DNA of 64,000 nt from Chimonanthus salicifolius (GCA_013350335.1 CM023535.1:31094991-31158990); one strand, 5' to 3'; positions 11,591 through 22,665 are shown, numbered from the stretch's first letter. Numbers and translations: made by a program. The notes: generated by a model from the letters alone, not told the origin.

Positions 11591-11765
11591 ATTGCATACA
11601 TGCGCATGGTGTGATGAGGGAATCCAGGGAACTTCGGTGAGAAATCGAAGCAGCGAGAATCCCGAATATGTGAAATCTTCAATCCCTTACAGGTATTTTC
11701 TATCTCTCATGTCCCCTCTCGTTTTTTCTTTTTTCTTTTTTGTTTCTTCTTCCCTCCCATAGACT

Positions 11766-11985
11766 TTCTGATGGGGAGCATTTTGGAGCATATGATTCTA
11801 TCATTCTTATTTTTATTACTTATTTGGTTTGATGTATTTTTTATTTATTTATCTGAGGGTATTTTGTTTTATTTTACATTTAGGGATATTTTCGTCATTT
11901 TGTTGGTGTGTTTATTATAAATACATTGTAAGCCTCTTTAGGACAATCAGTTGATGAATTAAATTGAAGTTTTCTTCCGCTGTTT
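11766..11985 (+). repeat. Direct repeat with TATA element, copy 2
   Basis: This is the diverged second copy of the 11385-11590 block, offset by about 380 bp. It is followed by a CT-rich leader-like stretch (12030-12570). Confidence 0.55.
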
Positions 11986-12109
11986 GTGCGATGAAAATAC
12001 TTTGGAGCGATTCCTTTGGCGTGAGGCTATCCTTCCATCTTCTTCAGGTACTTCTTCTATCTTCTTCCTCTTCCACATCCTCTTTATTTTCCTTTTGATT
12101 TCACAAACC

Positions 12110-12890
12110 AAACAGCCCTTTCCAGTTGCCATAAGGCCAAAACTCCCTTCTTTCCCATCCTACCATTGCCAGAACTTTCCCCAAACCCCTTTACTGTTTT
12201 CGTTTCCCTCTCCTAACCCAATATGGGTTTTCGTCCAGCCCCAAACTCCTTAATACAGCCGGCGTTCCCTCATCCTTAGCCCTTTACACATTGCTGCAAC
12301 GTTTTCTAACCCTTTACCATACTGCCGCATACCCTTCAGTCTCTCTTTAGACCTGCCGCAAGTCTAGAATCCCTCCCTAGCCTATTCGCCATCTCTTGTA
12401 GCCTTCCTACAGCCATCACCTTGCCCCTTGTTGACTTCCGCCTCCCCTTTCTTGGATTTACTGGCTGCTGCAATCCTAATACCCGTCGCCAGTCCTTGTT
12501 TGCTTTCGTAAGTCCACCTGCCTTTGCCGTAAGCCTTTTTTTTCCTCTCTATTGCATTGACCCTTCCTCCTTTCTTTATTTACTCATTTAAAACCATATG
12601 CAGTAAACCATATGCTACGTGACATCATATCCAGATCATAAAATCATATGGCCTTTTGGTTAAAACCATTCCATCCCTTTTTATTTAATCTTTCATGTAA
12701 TTGTTTATATTAGATTCGTAGGATATTTGCATGATTATGCATGGTAATTTTATATTAATTAATTGCATGTGTTAATTGATATTTAATTTCAGCTCATATT
12801 AGATTTAGGGTGCATTAATTTCATCCCCTTTTAATTTTTAGGGAACCATATTAGGCATTTAGGGTCACTCTATACTCTGTCCTAGATCAC
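12110..12890 (+). repeat. Tandem ~770-bp unit, copy 1 (CT-rich block plus AT-rich block)
   Basis: A pyrimidine-rich part (12110-12555) is followed by an AT-rich part (12555-12890) containing AAACCATATGC words, TTTCATGTAATTGTTTA, GATTTAGGGTGCATTA, TTAGGCATTTAGGGT and CTGTCCT. The same order recurs about 770 bp downstream. The CT-rich halves are only loosely similar; the AT-rich halves align clearly. Confidence 0.55.
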
Positions 12891-13665
12891 TTTCGCCCCC
12901 TTTCCTTTGTCCCAAATTCTTTGTTGCCATTCCCAGATCTTTCCCTTTGCTGCCGGACCCTCCACAACCCTCTCTTGTTGTCGTCACCCTCCCAAAGGTG
13001 CCCTACCTGTGTCGTCTCCCTCTCTAGTGACCTTTACCCTTGTCGCCCCATCTCCTTGAACAGAAAAAGACCCCTTCTGGCCCTCTGCTCTCAGTCATTA
13101 CCTATTCTGCCCTGGTCCCATCGCCATCTCCCTAACCTTTCGCCCTCCCTTTCACTTGCCTTGACTTCCGCCCCACCTATGACACCCCCATATGGCCTTC
13201 GCCTTCCCTCCTAGCCTCTGCTAGCTCGCCGTAATCCAAATCTACCCCTTGTAGCCCCTTTCCATCGCTATCACCTCTTGTCCTTGTCGTTGACCTTCGC
13301 ATCTAGCCCTTTCCGCTAGTTTCCATTCGTGTCCCCTCCTTCTTTTATCTCCTCTTTTAAACCATATGCCATTTAAAACCATACTTCCATTCGATTTAAA
13401 TCCATATGCCAGTTCATTTAAATCACGTATGCTCATTTCAAACCATCCACCTTTTTATTTAAGTTTTCATGTATTTGTTTACATTAGATTTCCAAGAATT
13501 GCTTTAATTATTTGTGGTAAATTTATAATATTGAATTGCAAGTATTAATTGGAATTTAAATTCAGTCCATTTTAGATTTAGTGTGCATTATTTTCATCCA
13601 TTTTAATATTTTCATAATCACATTAGGCATTTAGAGTTGCCCTATCTCCTGTCCTGCATCAGCCA
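12891..13665 (+). repeat. Tandem ~770-bp unit, copy 2
   Basis: This is the second copy of the 12110-12890 unit. AAACCATATGCC, TTTCATGTATTTGTTTA, GATTTAGTGTGCATTA, TTAGGCATTTAGAGT and CTGTCCT appear in the same order at 13355-13660. The frames at 12921-13214 and 13242-13436 fall in the CT-rich half and have no recognisable domain. Confidence 0.55.
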
Positions 13666-15009
13666 ACCTAAGTAAAGAATAACCCACTCCTTAGTGTTTA
13701 CAGTAATGAACACTCCCTTCTCTTAGAGGGACCGCACTGACATAGGACCGATTACATCAGTTTATCTAGCTTATTCTCTTGTTGGGAATGAAGAAAGGTT
13801 GTTCTAACCTTCTTGGGCTACCTTACTGACTGAATACCAAAAATCCAAGTGAGAACTTCATTTCTTACTCCTAATGATGGGTTGTTTGTGGTGGTAGGGG
13901 GCAGGGGGGTTGCGGTTAAGGAGGAACCATTAGCACTTGCTTTCCATAAGAGCCATTTGGTTTCAGCTGTTGATTGGATAAAAAATCCACATAAAGAGAC
14001 TCTAATGATCAAATAAAAAATGAGTCAAAAAATAAAGTGAAGCCTATCTCACCAGTGCAAATATAAAAAATCCAAATATTAAAAGGATCTATAATCAACT
14101 AAAACTAGAAGTCTTGTAAACCTGTGTTACATTAGTATGAGGCTATGAGCACAACATACCTTTTAATAGATCCACAATTAAGAGGAAGCAACAGCAATTT
14201 GCCAAATTAAAGTTAAATAAAAGTAGCAATTCCACCTTGTTCTTCATGTCCCCACGATGAGCAGCAGAAGTCCGATGTGGATTAAACCCGCAAATAAAGT
14301 AAAGAGACTAACAGTGTTGCCTCCAACAATATCAACTCCTTGAGAGAGTTCGAACCAAACAAAAGGTCAAAGCAATATCGAGAGTGTAAGCATGATAAAA
14401 GGATAACTACAATCATGTTTCCGTTAATGATCACAATGCTGGATAAGCTGCACAAGTCGAACATGCAGTGGATCTGCAAACAAGTAGGCTGCAAACAATA
14501 TCAGCTCCTTCAAAGAGTTTGAATCGAACAGATGGCAAACCAACCAAGTCACTTTGGCAAGGACAGAGATCTGATTTCACAAGCCAAAACCAATATGGAG
14601 AGCATGTGCTTGATAAGAAGGTGACTACATCATATTTCCATTAATGATCTGCAATGCAAGGTGACCTTGATTCTGATTTTTTTTATGTAAGCATTTTGAG
14701 CCATAGCATTCTCTACACAAATAACAACCAATGTAGATTGTCGTTTCTTGAAAAAAGTCCTAATGGCACAACGGAAGTTCCTTTTAAATCAATCCAATCA
14801 TCAGTGAAAATTGTAGCTTCATGCACCATTGCAACTTTGAACCATCTGAGATTTTCATTGATTTGGCATATGTGGACTGACCTCCTTTTATAATGAACAA
14901 GATATAATAAGATAAGAAGAGCCATATACAGCACCATGGCCACTTAGATTACGGTCAATATGCACATACATAAGAGATATCCAAATATTTAGCCTTCAAT
15001 GCTAACAAT
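13666..15009. other. Intergenic DNA with a local duplication, no gene
   Basis: No domain was found on either strand. Segments about 14325-14440 and 14495-14655 are a diverged duplication: both contain 'aacaatatca(a/g)ctcctt', 'gagtt(c/t)gaa', 'gataa.a.gg..actac' and 'ttaatgatc'. The part closest to 15010 may include the 3' untranslated end of the LINE to its right. Confidence 0.4.
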
Positions 15010-15328
15010 TAAGAACATCAACCGTTAAGTTCCATTCACTACAAAGATCAAAACCAGAAAGGCCCATAACCTCTGCTCCTTGAAGGCCCCATTTGATGAA
15101 GATCCTTTCACCAACTTACCAAGTGACAATTGGTAGGGCTTTATCCTGAAAAATTCACTAGTTTTTTTCCTTCCAAAGATGCCAAGCAATAGCAAGTGGT
15201 CGAAATTTCCAAATCACTCCTTTCGCATTACGAGATACAGAACCTCGAGCAAACAAATTATCCCTATGAGTCTGCTCACTATGTAGAAGACAAGAATACA
15301 ATGAAGGAGTAAATGATTTACCAACTCT
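15010..15328 (-). pseudogene. LINE (non-LTR retrotransposon) ORF2 C-terminal remnant
   Basis: Read on the minus strand from 15328, one frame gives LLHSEQTHRDNLF, then FRPLAIAWHLWKEKN (about 15161-15205), two stop codons, and IFQDKALPIVTW. This matches the conserved C-terminal segment of plant LINE ORF2 downstream of the reverse transcriptase ('W..aPlaI.WaIWkERN.RIFe' in that family). The same frame continues to about 15020 with further stops. It is a dead fragment lacking endonuclease and RT, and lies immediately downstream of the PPR gene on the same strand. Confidence 0.7.
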
Positions 15329-15383
15329 TCATGGAATCAATAACTAATAAAATATTTGGGCACTTAATTTTCACTTTCTCCGA

Positions 15384-15578
15384 TTATCTAGAGATGGGAA
15401 ATAGGTTCAAAATGCGGGAGAGAAGTTTGACAAACGGACAAATAGAGTCAGATAGACAGGTTTGCTTGAAAAAAAAAAGCACATCGGGATCTTTCAGCAA
15501 CAGTCTTCTATCCGTTCCTCTGAGGAATGAATTAACTTCATGTAATCTCAGAAACAACTCCCCTAACTTCATGTACAT
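15384..15578 (-). pseudogene. Possible frame-shifted E+-like tail of the PPR gene
   Basis: This short minus-strand frame overlaps the PPR stop codon in another reading frame. It begins MYMKLGELFLRLHEVNSFL. PPR proteins of the E+ class commonly continue after the E motif with a helix of the form 'IY.KL.eL..RL.E.G'. The resemblance and exact abutment suggest that the original coding region was longer and that a frameshift just before 15578 now ends the protein early. It then runs into a poly-K/F-coding tract and a stop. The resemblance is short, so this is an inference. Confidence 0.35.
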
Positions 15579-17026
15579 AAGGAACGAGCATCACCTTCTA
15601 TCAAGCTCCATCCCGGCACCTTACCTACATTCCTTCCTTTCATGAATCCCCTTACCCTATCTGCATCATCGAATCTACCAGCAGCCGCATAAATGTTGGC
15701 CAAAAGCACATAGTAGCCACTCTTATCAGGATCTAATCTAAGTAGCCTCTTTGCAACTCTTTCCCCAACCTCAACATTTCCATGAACTCGACATGCACTC
15801 AAGAGCGCCCCCAAGACAGCCCCATCAGGTTCAATTGGCATTTCTTCAATAAACTTCTCTGCCTCCACCAAAAGCCCCACTCTTCCCAAAACATCAGCCA
15901 TGCAGGCATAGTGCTTCAGTTCAGGAACCACCTCATAGTCCTTCATGATACTGAAAAAGGTCCATGCCTCCTCCACCAGACCAGTATGACAACAGGCAGA
16001 TAGAACCCCTAGGAAAGTCACTGAATTAGGCTTCAGACCCTCAATGAGCATCTTCTCGAAAAGACACAAAGAAACATCTACCTGTCCATTAAACCCATAC
16101 CCCAATATCAATGCACTCCAAGAGATCACATCTCTTACAGGCATCCCATGAAACACCCTTTGTGCATAATCAAGCTCACCACATTTCACATACATATCTA
16201 CAAGTGCATTCCCCAAACTCAAACCCAATCCCAAGAAGCTCCTAATGCTCCAACCATGGATACTCTTCCCATGCCTTGGCCACCCCAACTGGCTACAGAC
16301 TAGAAGCAAGCTCACCATGACTACTCCATCAAGATCAACCGCCGCATCCACCATCTCCCTGAACAACCCCAAAGCCAATGTGGGCTCCCCATTTTGTGCA
16401 TACCCACCCAACAAGGACGTCCAAAGCACCTTATCTCTTTGAGAGATTACATCGAACACCTGTCGCGCAGACACAGATTTCAACAACGTCACATAGAAGA
16501 ACACTAGAGCGGACGCAACAAAGACATTGCCATCAAAACCCAACTTTAAACAATACCCATGCATGCATTCACCACAACCACTCTCTCCTACGCTGGCGCA
16601 AGCCCTTAGAACGATGGGGAGGTTGAACACATCCGGAGCGACAGCACCGGAGCGAAGCATTTCCACAAACAGCTTAAGGGCTCTATCCGCAAAGCCCCAT
16701 CTGGCGAATTCGCCGATCATGATGTTGCAAGAGTAGGTGTTTCTCCGGGGCATGTGGAGGAAAACAGAGAGCGAATGAGGGAGGAGCTTGTTGTGCTTGG
16801 AGTACATGATAATGAGCTTCGAGGTCAAGACGACGTTGTTGTAGAGGCCAGTACGGAGCAAGCGGGCGTGGAGGTGGCGAAGATATGTAGAGTTTGGGGA
16901 GGAATGGAGGAGGGAGAAATGGGAGGAGACTGGATTCGGTGCTTCAATCGGCGTTGTGGAGTAAGGGACTGAAAAGAAAAGCCTGCTGTTGTACTTGCAT
17001 AGCAAACGCTTCAGGTGTAGGTGCAT
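15569..17026 (-). CDS. Pentatricopeptide repeat protein, PLS class, E subgroup
   Basis: This 485-residue protein is encoded by one uninterrupted exon, as is usual for plant PPR genes. PLS-class PPR proteins bind specific organellar RNAs, mostly for C-to-U editing in mitochondria or plastids. The N-terminus (1-30: MHLHLKRLLCKYNSRLFFSV...) is basic, acid-free and ends near RLFFS, which fits an organelle presequence, probably mitochondrial. Repeats follow in P-L-S order: partial S about 64-96, P 97-131, L 132-166, S 167-198, P 199-233, L 234-267, S 268-298, P 299-333 (VISWSALILGYGFNGQ), L2 334-369, S2 370-400, then an E region 401-478 ending PGWSLIEG. There is no DYW deaminase domain, so a partner deaminase would be needed if it edits RNA. 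The start is the first ATG and fits the presequence. The exact orthologue is not recognised. The reading frame may be shortened at its C-terminus by a frameshift. Confidence 0.93.
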   Translation of the reverse strand: MHLHLKRLLCKYNSRLFFSVPYSTTPIEAPNPVSSHFSLLHSSPNSTYLRHLHARLLRTGLYNNVVLTSKLIIMYSKHNKLLPHSLSVFLHMPRRNTYSCNIMIGEFARWGFADRALKLFVEMLRSGAVAPDVFNLPIVLRACASVGESGCGECMHGYCLKLGFDGNVFVASALVFFYVTLLKSVSARQVFDVISQRDKVLWTSLLGGYAQNGEPTLALGLFREMVDAAVDLDGVVMVSLLLVCSQLGWPRHGKSIHGWSIRSFLGLGLSLGNALVDMYVKCGELDYAQRVFHGMPVRDVISWSALILGYGFNGQVDVSLCLFEKMLIEGLKPNSVTFLGVLSACCHTGLVEEAWTFFSIMKDYEVVPELKHYACMADVLGRVGLLVEAEKFIEEMPIEPDGAVLGALLSACRVHGNVEVGERVAKRLLRLDPDKSGYYVLLANIYAAAGRFDDADRVRGFMKGRNVGKVPGWSLIEGDARSLCT

Positions 17027-17089
17027 GGCCTTCTATTGAGTCATGCCGTTCATCCTAAAGACCTAAACTCGAATTAAAAAAAGAGATCA

Positions 17090-17101
17090 TGGAATATATA
17101 T
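17090..17101 (-). promoter_or_regulatory. TATA-like element upstream of the PPR gene
   Basis: AATATATATT lies about 65-75 bp before the PPR start codon on the coding (minus) strand. The spacing allows a short 5' leader. It is a candidate only. The Mutator-like element begins 46 bp further upstream. Confidence 0.35.
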
Positions 17102-17147
17102 TGGCATGTCCTATCTGAAATTCAGTTTAACTTGGAAAAAATAAAAT

Positions 17148-18251
17148 GGCAAGTCATATAGATATTCGATTTTTCTACTTTTACACTGAAATTACCATTC
17201 TACCTCTCTGTGTGTCATCATATGAATGAACTGTCAGTTCTTTTTTAGTTCGTTCAGACGAATATACTCATCTGAATGAACAAATCAGTATAATTTCAAT
17301 TCGTTTAGATAAGTATATTCGTCCGAACGAAGTGAAATTACACTGATTTGTTCGTTCAGACGAATGAACTTATATATGTTCATTCATTCGAATAACCACT
17401 TAGGATCATTGAAACGAATATGCATTTTCATTCACTTCCTCAAGCTTGTTCTCTTCAGACTTAGCCCATGTTTTTATTGCATCCCTATATTCAACTGCTT
17501 TGCTTTAAAATCTGCCAACAAACATAGCACTGCTTTCCTTTTTAAAGACAGAATCTGAAATAGCACACCAAGAACATGTACTGCAGGAGTTGCCAAAATT
17601 AATTTGAGGAATTGCTGACTGATACTTGGTATCTCCAAAACTAACTCTCCATTGTGTGTCTTGTGCACTACATTTACTCCAACATTCTTTGATATTTACC
17701 ATTTCACATTGTTTATTTATCAAATGAACATACTATTCTTAGGGTATATCTAAACTGATCATTCGAACGAATGAACTAGGAATTGTTGACTGATACTTGA
17801 TATCTCCAGAACTAGCTCTCCATTGTGTGTCTTGTGCACCACATTTACTCCAGCATTCTTTGACATTTACCATGTCACATTGTTTACTCATCAAAGAAAC
17901 ATACTATTCTTAGGGTATATCCAAACTGATCATTCGAATGAATGAACATATATAAGTTCATTCATCCGAACGAACTGAAATTGCACTGTTTTGTTCGTTC
18001 GGATGAGTATATTTGTCCAAACGAACTGAAATTACACTGATCAGTTCGTTCGGATGAGTATATTCGTCCGAACGAACTGAAATTACACTGATTTGTTCTT
18101 TTGGATGAGTATATTTATCTGAACGAACTAAAAATGAACTGACAGTTAATTCAGATGATAAAATACGTAGGGGTAGAATGGTAATTTCACCCTTTTTTTT
18201 TTTAAATCGGGTGTATAGAGATAGAAAAATCGGGTGTCTATATGGGGCGCC
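17148..18251. mobile_element. Non-autonomous Mutator-like element (long-TIR MITE) with 9-bp target duplication
   Basis: The 1,104-bp element has terminal inverted repeats of about 247 bp (17148-17394) and 321 bp (17931-18251). The left end reads GGCAAGTCATATAG and the right end in reverse GGCGCCCCATATAG. It is flanked by AAATAAAAT (17139-17147) and AAACAAAAT (18252-18260), a 9-bp target duplication with one mismatch, the length expected of the Mutator superfamily. Both arms contain copies of a ~55-bp unit with CGTTCGGATGAGTATATTCG, more in the right arm. The centre holds a 171-bp tandem duplication (17607-17946). There is no transposase. It sits 122 bp upstream of the PPR start codon. Confidence 0.8.
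17607..17946. repeat. 171-bp tandem duplication inside the Mutator-like element
   Basis: Copies 17607-17777 and 17778-17946 are about 90% alike by eye. Both begin AGGAATTG(C/T)TGACTGATAC and end GATCATTCGAA(C/T)GAATGAAC, so each ends in TIR-like sequence. On the minus strand one frame is open in both copies and reads similar peptides (KECWSKC then AQDTQWR, KYQS, IP). No family is recognised. Confidence 0.75.
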
Positions 18252-18352
18252 AAACAAAATTTGTATATTTTAACTCAAAATGCTCCAATAAACTCATTAT
18301 ATAAATAAATGGAATTGCGCGTAAGGGTTGAAAGTTTAAATAAATAAGTAAA

Positions 18353-18551
18353 GGATAGCAATTTAGACACCCCATTTTTCTTTTAAGAGACACTCTATTT
18401 TAAAATTTTATGTGAAATTACCATTTTACTCCTTAATTTTGTGTGGAGAAATATTTTTAAAAAAATTGAAGGTCAAAATGGTAATTTTGATATAAAATTT
18501 TGAAATAGAGTGTGTTTTAAAAAAAAAAGTGGGGTGCCTAAATGGCCACCC
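18353..18551. mobile_element. Small palindromic MITE, 199 bp
   Basis: The whole element is an inverted repeat. The left arm runs GGATAGCAATTTAGACACCC then TTTCTTTTAAGAGACAC..., and the right arm in reverse GGGTGGCCATTTAGGCACCC. Flanks TAAGTAAA (18345-18352) and TAAGTTAA (18552-18559) form a likely 8-bp target duplication with one mismatch. Inner sequence GTGAAATTACCATTTTACTCC resembles that of the element at 17148-18251 (GAAATTACCATTCTACC). It has no coding capacity. Confidence 0.7.
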
Positions 18552-18559
18552 TAAGTTAA

Positions 18560-20783
18560 CCAATTTGAGAAGGGAACACTACTTCCCCGATTAATGAGCT
18601 CAAACTGCGTTGCCACCTGTGTTCACTCTTGTATGGAATAATTTTTTAAAATTAAACAGTAAACTAAACTTTTCTTATCACAATCTCGTTTAATTATATT
18701 TTAACCACTGTGAATTGTAATGTAATGTAATATTATATATTACTATAATTAATTATAAATTATTAAAGAGATAAGAAATTAAAAATCATATTGCAACCTG
18801 ATATTATAAAATAAAATAAATAAAAAATCTAATTGTTTTTAAAAAAGCCAAACTATTTTAAGAATTAGAGTGTCTTATGGACTGCTCTAGTCCAACCAAG
18901 TTGATGTAGATTGTTGAATTTAATATTTTAAAACACTTATACAAGATGTTTGTGGCATGTGGGAACTGTATCCATTCGGAATTTTACACAGGACTCTCAT
19001 ACTAAGAGAGAGGTGGGGCCTTGAGCTACAATATGCTAAAAAGTCAAAGCTTAATCTGAAAATCCATTGTTCTTACTAGAAAGGAAAAAAAAAAAAAAAG
19101 AACGTGAAATACATAAAATAAAATAAAAAATAACAGAGAGATGAAAAAACTAACAAATATAAAGTAGAAATTACTAAAATATACTCTATAGATAATGAGA
19201 AAATAGTGTAAATGACAGAAAGTAAACCATAGAATAATTTATGATAAAATAGACTTTCTTTTAAAAATATAATTTAACTAACAATAATGAAGAAAATAAA
19301 GTAGGAAATGTAAAAAAGAAATAGAAACAAAGGCAAAAATTTTGATATTGAGTTTTAAAGAATTTTCATGTTAAAAATATTATTATAAAAGAGAAGGGAA
19401 TTGCTTTGGATAACATTTTTTAATAAACGGATACCTCCAGTGCTTTTTTATCAAATAACAAAAATTATTTAACATGATTTTAATGCAAAAGATTATTATG
19501 CTTTTGAAAAAATAGAATAATTTATCGGAAGTGCAAACTAGGGAGTTCCTTTTTTACATGTAAAAGCTTCTTCGAGTCAATTTGCTGAAGGAAATTAGTT
19601 GAAACATGAAAATTAAAAATTAAATATGAAATCAAAATGAGACAATAAATAATATGATAAAGAAAATATAAAAAAAATAAAAAATAGACATCCTGAATAA
19701 AAATATATTGAATTGATCAATTTCATTCGTAAAGTACTTGTGAATAGATAGAAACTCTGATGATTTTAACATATTTGATAGTATAATCTACCTAAGCTCA
19801 ATTTTTGCCCAAAACACAACAAAACCAAAAGTCTGAAGCAAGCCCAGGTATACAATTGGGTTTAACTCGACCTAACATGCACACTGAGTCTTTTATCGAA
19901 TTTCCGTCAAATTCAACCAAACTCAGCTGAATCTCTAGAGTCAGTTCCTATCGAGTTTGAGTTGAGCCACATATATATATCGCAACAAATTAAGCGAGGA
20001 TGCAATAAATCTCTTCAAAACATGCTTCGTCCCTTCCCAAACCAATTAAATTGACAATATATTACCCTAAAAATATGGATCAGATGAAGATGTACCTTGA
20101 TATAAGCATATCCTACCCATTTACATTTCTCTGTGAGAAAAAAAAGGATTAAATTAGATGAATGGCCTTAACCTATGCATTGTGTAGCAGATGTTCAAAT
20201 ATTAGTCGATATGAATTGGTTTTCGATTATTCTTATATATTTTAGCCGATATGTATAGTATATGGTTCATTTAGTCATATCTCACTGACATTTTACTCAG
20301 ATGTTGACGTGGTTCTATAACACCAACGATTGCCTTATATGATATATGGTCGATACGATTTGTATCAATAATACGCCAATTTTTTACCGTATCAATTTTA
20401 ATTCAATATTTAGACCCTTATTCTAAAGTGTTGTCAAGTCCATTATGAAGAGGGCAGGTAAAAGGCCAATTGAGCTTCACTCATTTGATACATGTCTAAT
20501 TTGGATACACTTTTAGTTACAAGTCTTCTCCAAGTCTTCAACAAAATAATAATTTAGACCTAACTTCAACAAACTGAGTCAAGAAATTCAATACTTAGAA
20601 TCCCTAATTCACCAACAGTCAAACAGCTCTCGTTAGGAGTTAACTCGAATCTCATATGGATTACACAAACCAAGTTCACTTATATAAAATAGAATTCGGC
20701 TCAAAATGTCAATAAGAAAATTGTCACCTTGCAAATTCCACTAATGAAATTAAAAATTCAATAGAATCTGAAAGTTTCAGGTG
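18560..20783. other. AT-rich intergenic DNA, no gene seen
   Basis: The region is strongly AT-rich with many A runs (for example 19084-19100) and no open frame of note. No element termini were recognised. The part from 19800 is less extreme in composition but still uninformative. Confidence 0.5.
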
Positions 20784-21033
20784 TGCTAGAACATGATTGA
20801 CCCTATAGAGGGGTGAATAGGGAAATCTTGATTTTAATGACTTTTTCAAATATCTTGATTAATCAAAATAATATGCAGTTGAATAACAAGATTAATCAAA
20901 TATTGTGTGATAAGAGAGTGTGCAAATACTAGACCAATCACAACAACAAAAAGGCAAGCACCCACAACACTAGATGTATAGTGGTTCGGAGTAAATCCCT
21001 CATATGTCCACTGTTGGAACCACCCAACCTTGG
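20784..21033 (-). mobile_element. Family-A LTR (variant copy), first part, minus strand
   Basis: On the plus strand it begins TGCTAGAACATGATTGACCC, the reverse complement of the family-A LTR end. It continues with GGGGTGAATAG, a purine/AT segment and GTGGTTCGG, and stops at 21033 where a plus-strand copy of the same family is inserted. The sequence resumes at 22666. Confidence 0.65.
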
Positions 21034-22665
21034 TGTTAGTGCCCCGGCTTGGCCGTCTCGTTGTTTGTCAATTTCATGACTCGGGAAGAAGCACTTGCTA
21101 AAGAAGCTTGAAGACTCAAGATGATCAAGAAAGAATATCATGCTCCACCAAAGCTCAAAGCTCATTGTAATGGCAATCACAAAAAGGTATAATGGTCATA
21201 GATGACTGTAGGTGGAACCCACACCTGAAAAAGGACTATTCCTAGGCTTAGTTGAACAAATAATAAAATCATATAAGTCTTAGAGAGGTAGCTGAACAGT
21301 GAATTGGAAATTAACTTATAATTATGTTCACTGTCAGCTCGACCAGTCTATCTCACCCACCGCTCGGTGGAGACAGGACAGACCCATCATGGTCAAGGAC
21401 TAGTCGATCAGTTTGACATAGGTTCTGGAACTTAGAATTGTCATTCTGAGAATGTCTCTGACCGAGAGTCTCATATGCACTGACCCCTCGGTGATGAACT
21501 TAAACGACCCTTCGTGGTCGACGACTCGTCGGTGAAAGACTTGTGAGTTCTGGATTGTAAACTCAAGTAGGCTCTCAAGAAAATAGACATCTCGGTGATT
21601 TAAGACTAATCGAGAGTAACAGGACCGACCCCTCGGTAAAAGGCAACAGGTCGGTCTGGATTTGACTAGTTTCTGTGTTGAAACTCTGTCAGCATAGAGT
21701 AGCCCCACATTGAGCCTCTCGGTTGAACCGACCTCTCGATGCTATAACTGTCGACCCATCGGCGACACAGACCTGTCGACCAAAAGTAATTATATAGCTG
21801 GGAGTGCATTTAATGCACAACGGTTGGGTGGTTGAATGATAATAAATATGAACACCGACCCATTGGTGCTACCAACTTGTCGGTCCTGAATAGTATGAAA
21901 AACCGTTGAGACTCCTTTATAAATATGAGTGTTGTATGGTCATTTGGGCATCTTCCCTGAACTAAGGAAAATCATACACTCTGAAGAACGATCATCTCTA
22001 TTGTTCCAATACCCAAAATCAAATACCCAATCTGTGATAAAAGATTGTGAGAGGGAAAGAAATGAGAGAAAATAAAATATATACTAGGACTTGAACCAAT
22101 TTCCTAGTCTTATTGAATCTGTGATTGATGTACGATATCTTCAAGAAAGAGCATCAACACAGCTTGGGTGAATCTTTGAGGAGCACACTTCAACAAGTAA
22201 AGAGCTATAAGGCAAGTGCTTATTGGTTTTAAAATTTATCTTTAAAACCTTTATCCCGAAAGTGGATTAAGGAGAGGTACTCCTGAACCACTATAAAAAA
22301 TTCTAGAGGGTCGTCTCTGGCACAGAGGTGGGTGAAATTCCCGGCCAATTGAGTAAGCTGGAATTCCTGCTCTAATTGTGAGGGTGTAAGTCCCCACATA
22401 GTGAATTTGGGGATAGCTCAAGGTTGGGCGAGTCCTAACAGTGGATGTAGGTTGGTTAACCGAACCACTATATATAGTGTGTCCTTGAGATTGTGGTGTT
22501 AGATCTAACTTCTTATGTTGATTGTTTAAATATCTTTGCTAACACACACTTACTTGATTGTCATATCAGTCACACTTACACTAATCAATCAAGTTAATTT
22601 TAAAAGGGAACAACAATTTGAGATTGACCTATTCACCTCCCTCTAGGGTCAATCATGTTCTAGCA
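21034..22665 (+). mobile_element. Family-A LTR, full length, plus strand (solo)
   Basis: The LTR starts TGTTAGTGCC and ends CATGTTCTAGCA, about 1.63 kb, with a TATA element in CTTTATAAATATGAGTG near 21919. No PBS, polypurine tract or coding region adjoins it, so it appears solo. It contains many CACCGACCCCTCGGTG-like hairpin words. It is inserted in an inverted copy of its own family. The flanks CTTGG (21029-21033) and CATTGG are similar but not a clean duplication. Confidence 0.65.

Noticed and set aside
12921..13436. Pro/Leu-rich frames in CT-rich DNA
   Set aside because: They arise from strand-asymmetric composition inside a duplicated non-coding unit.
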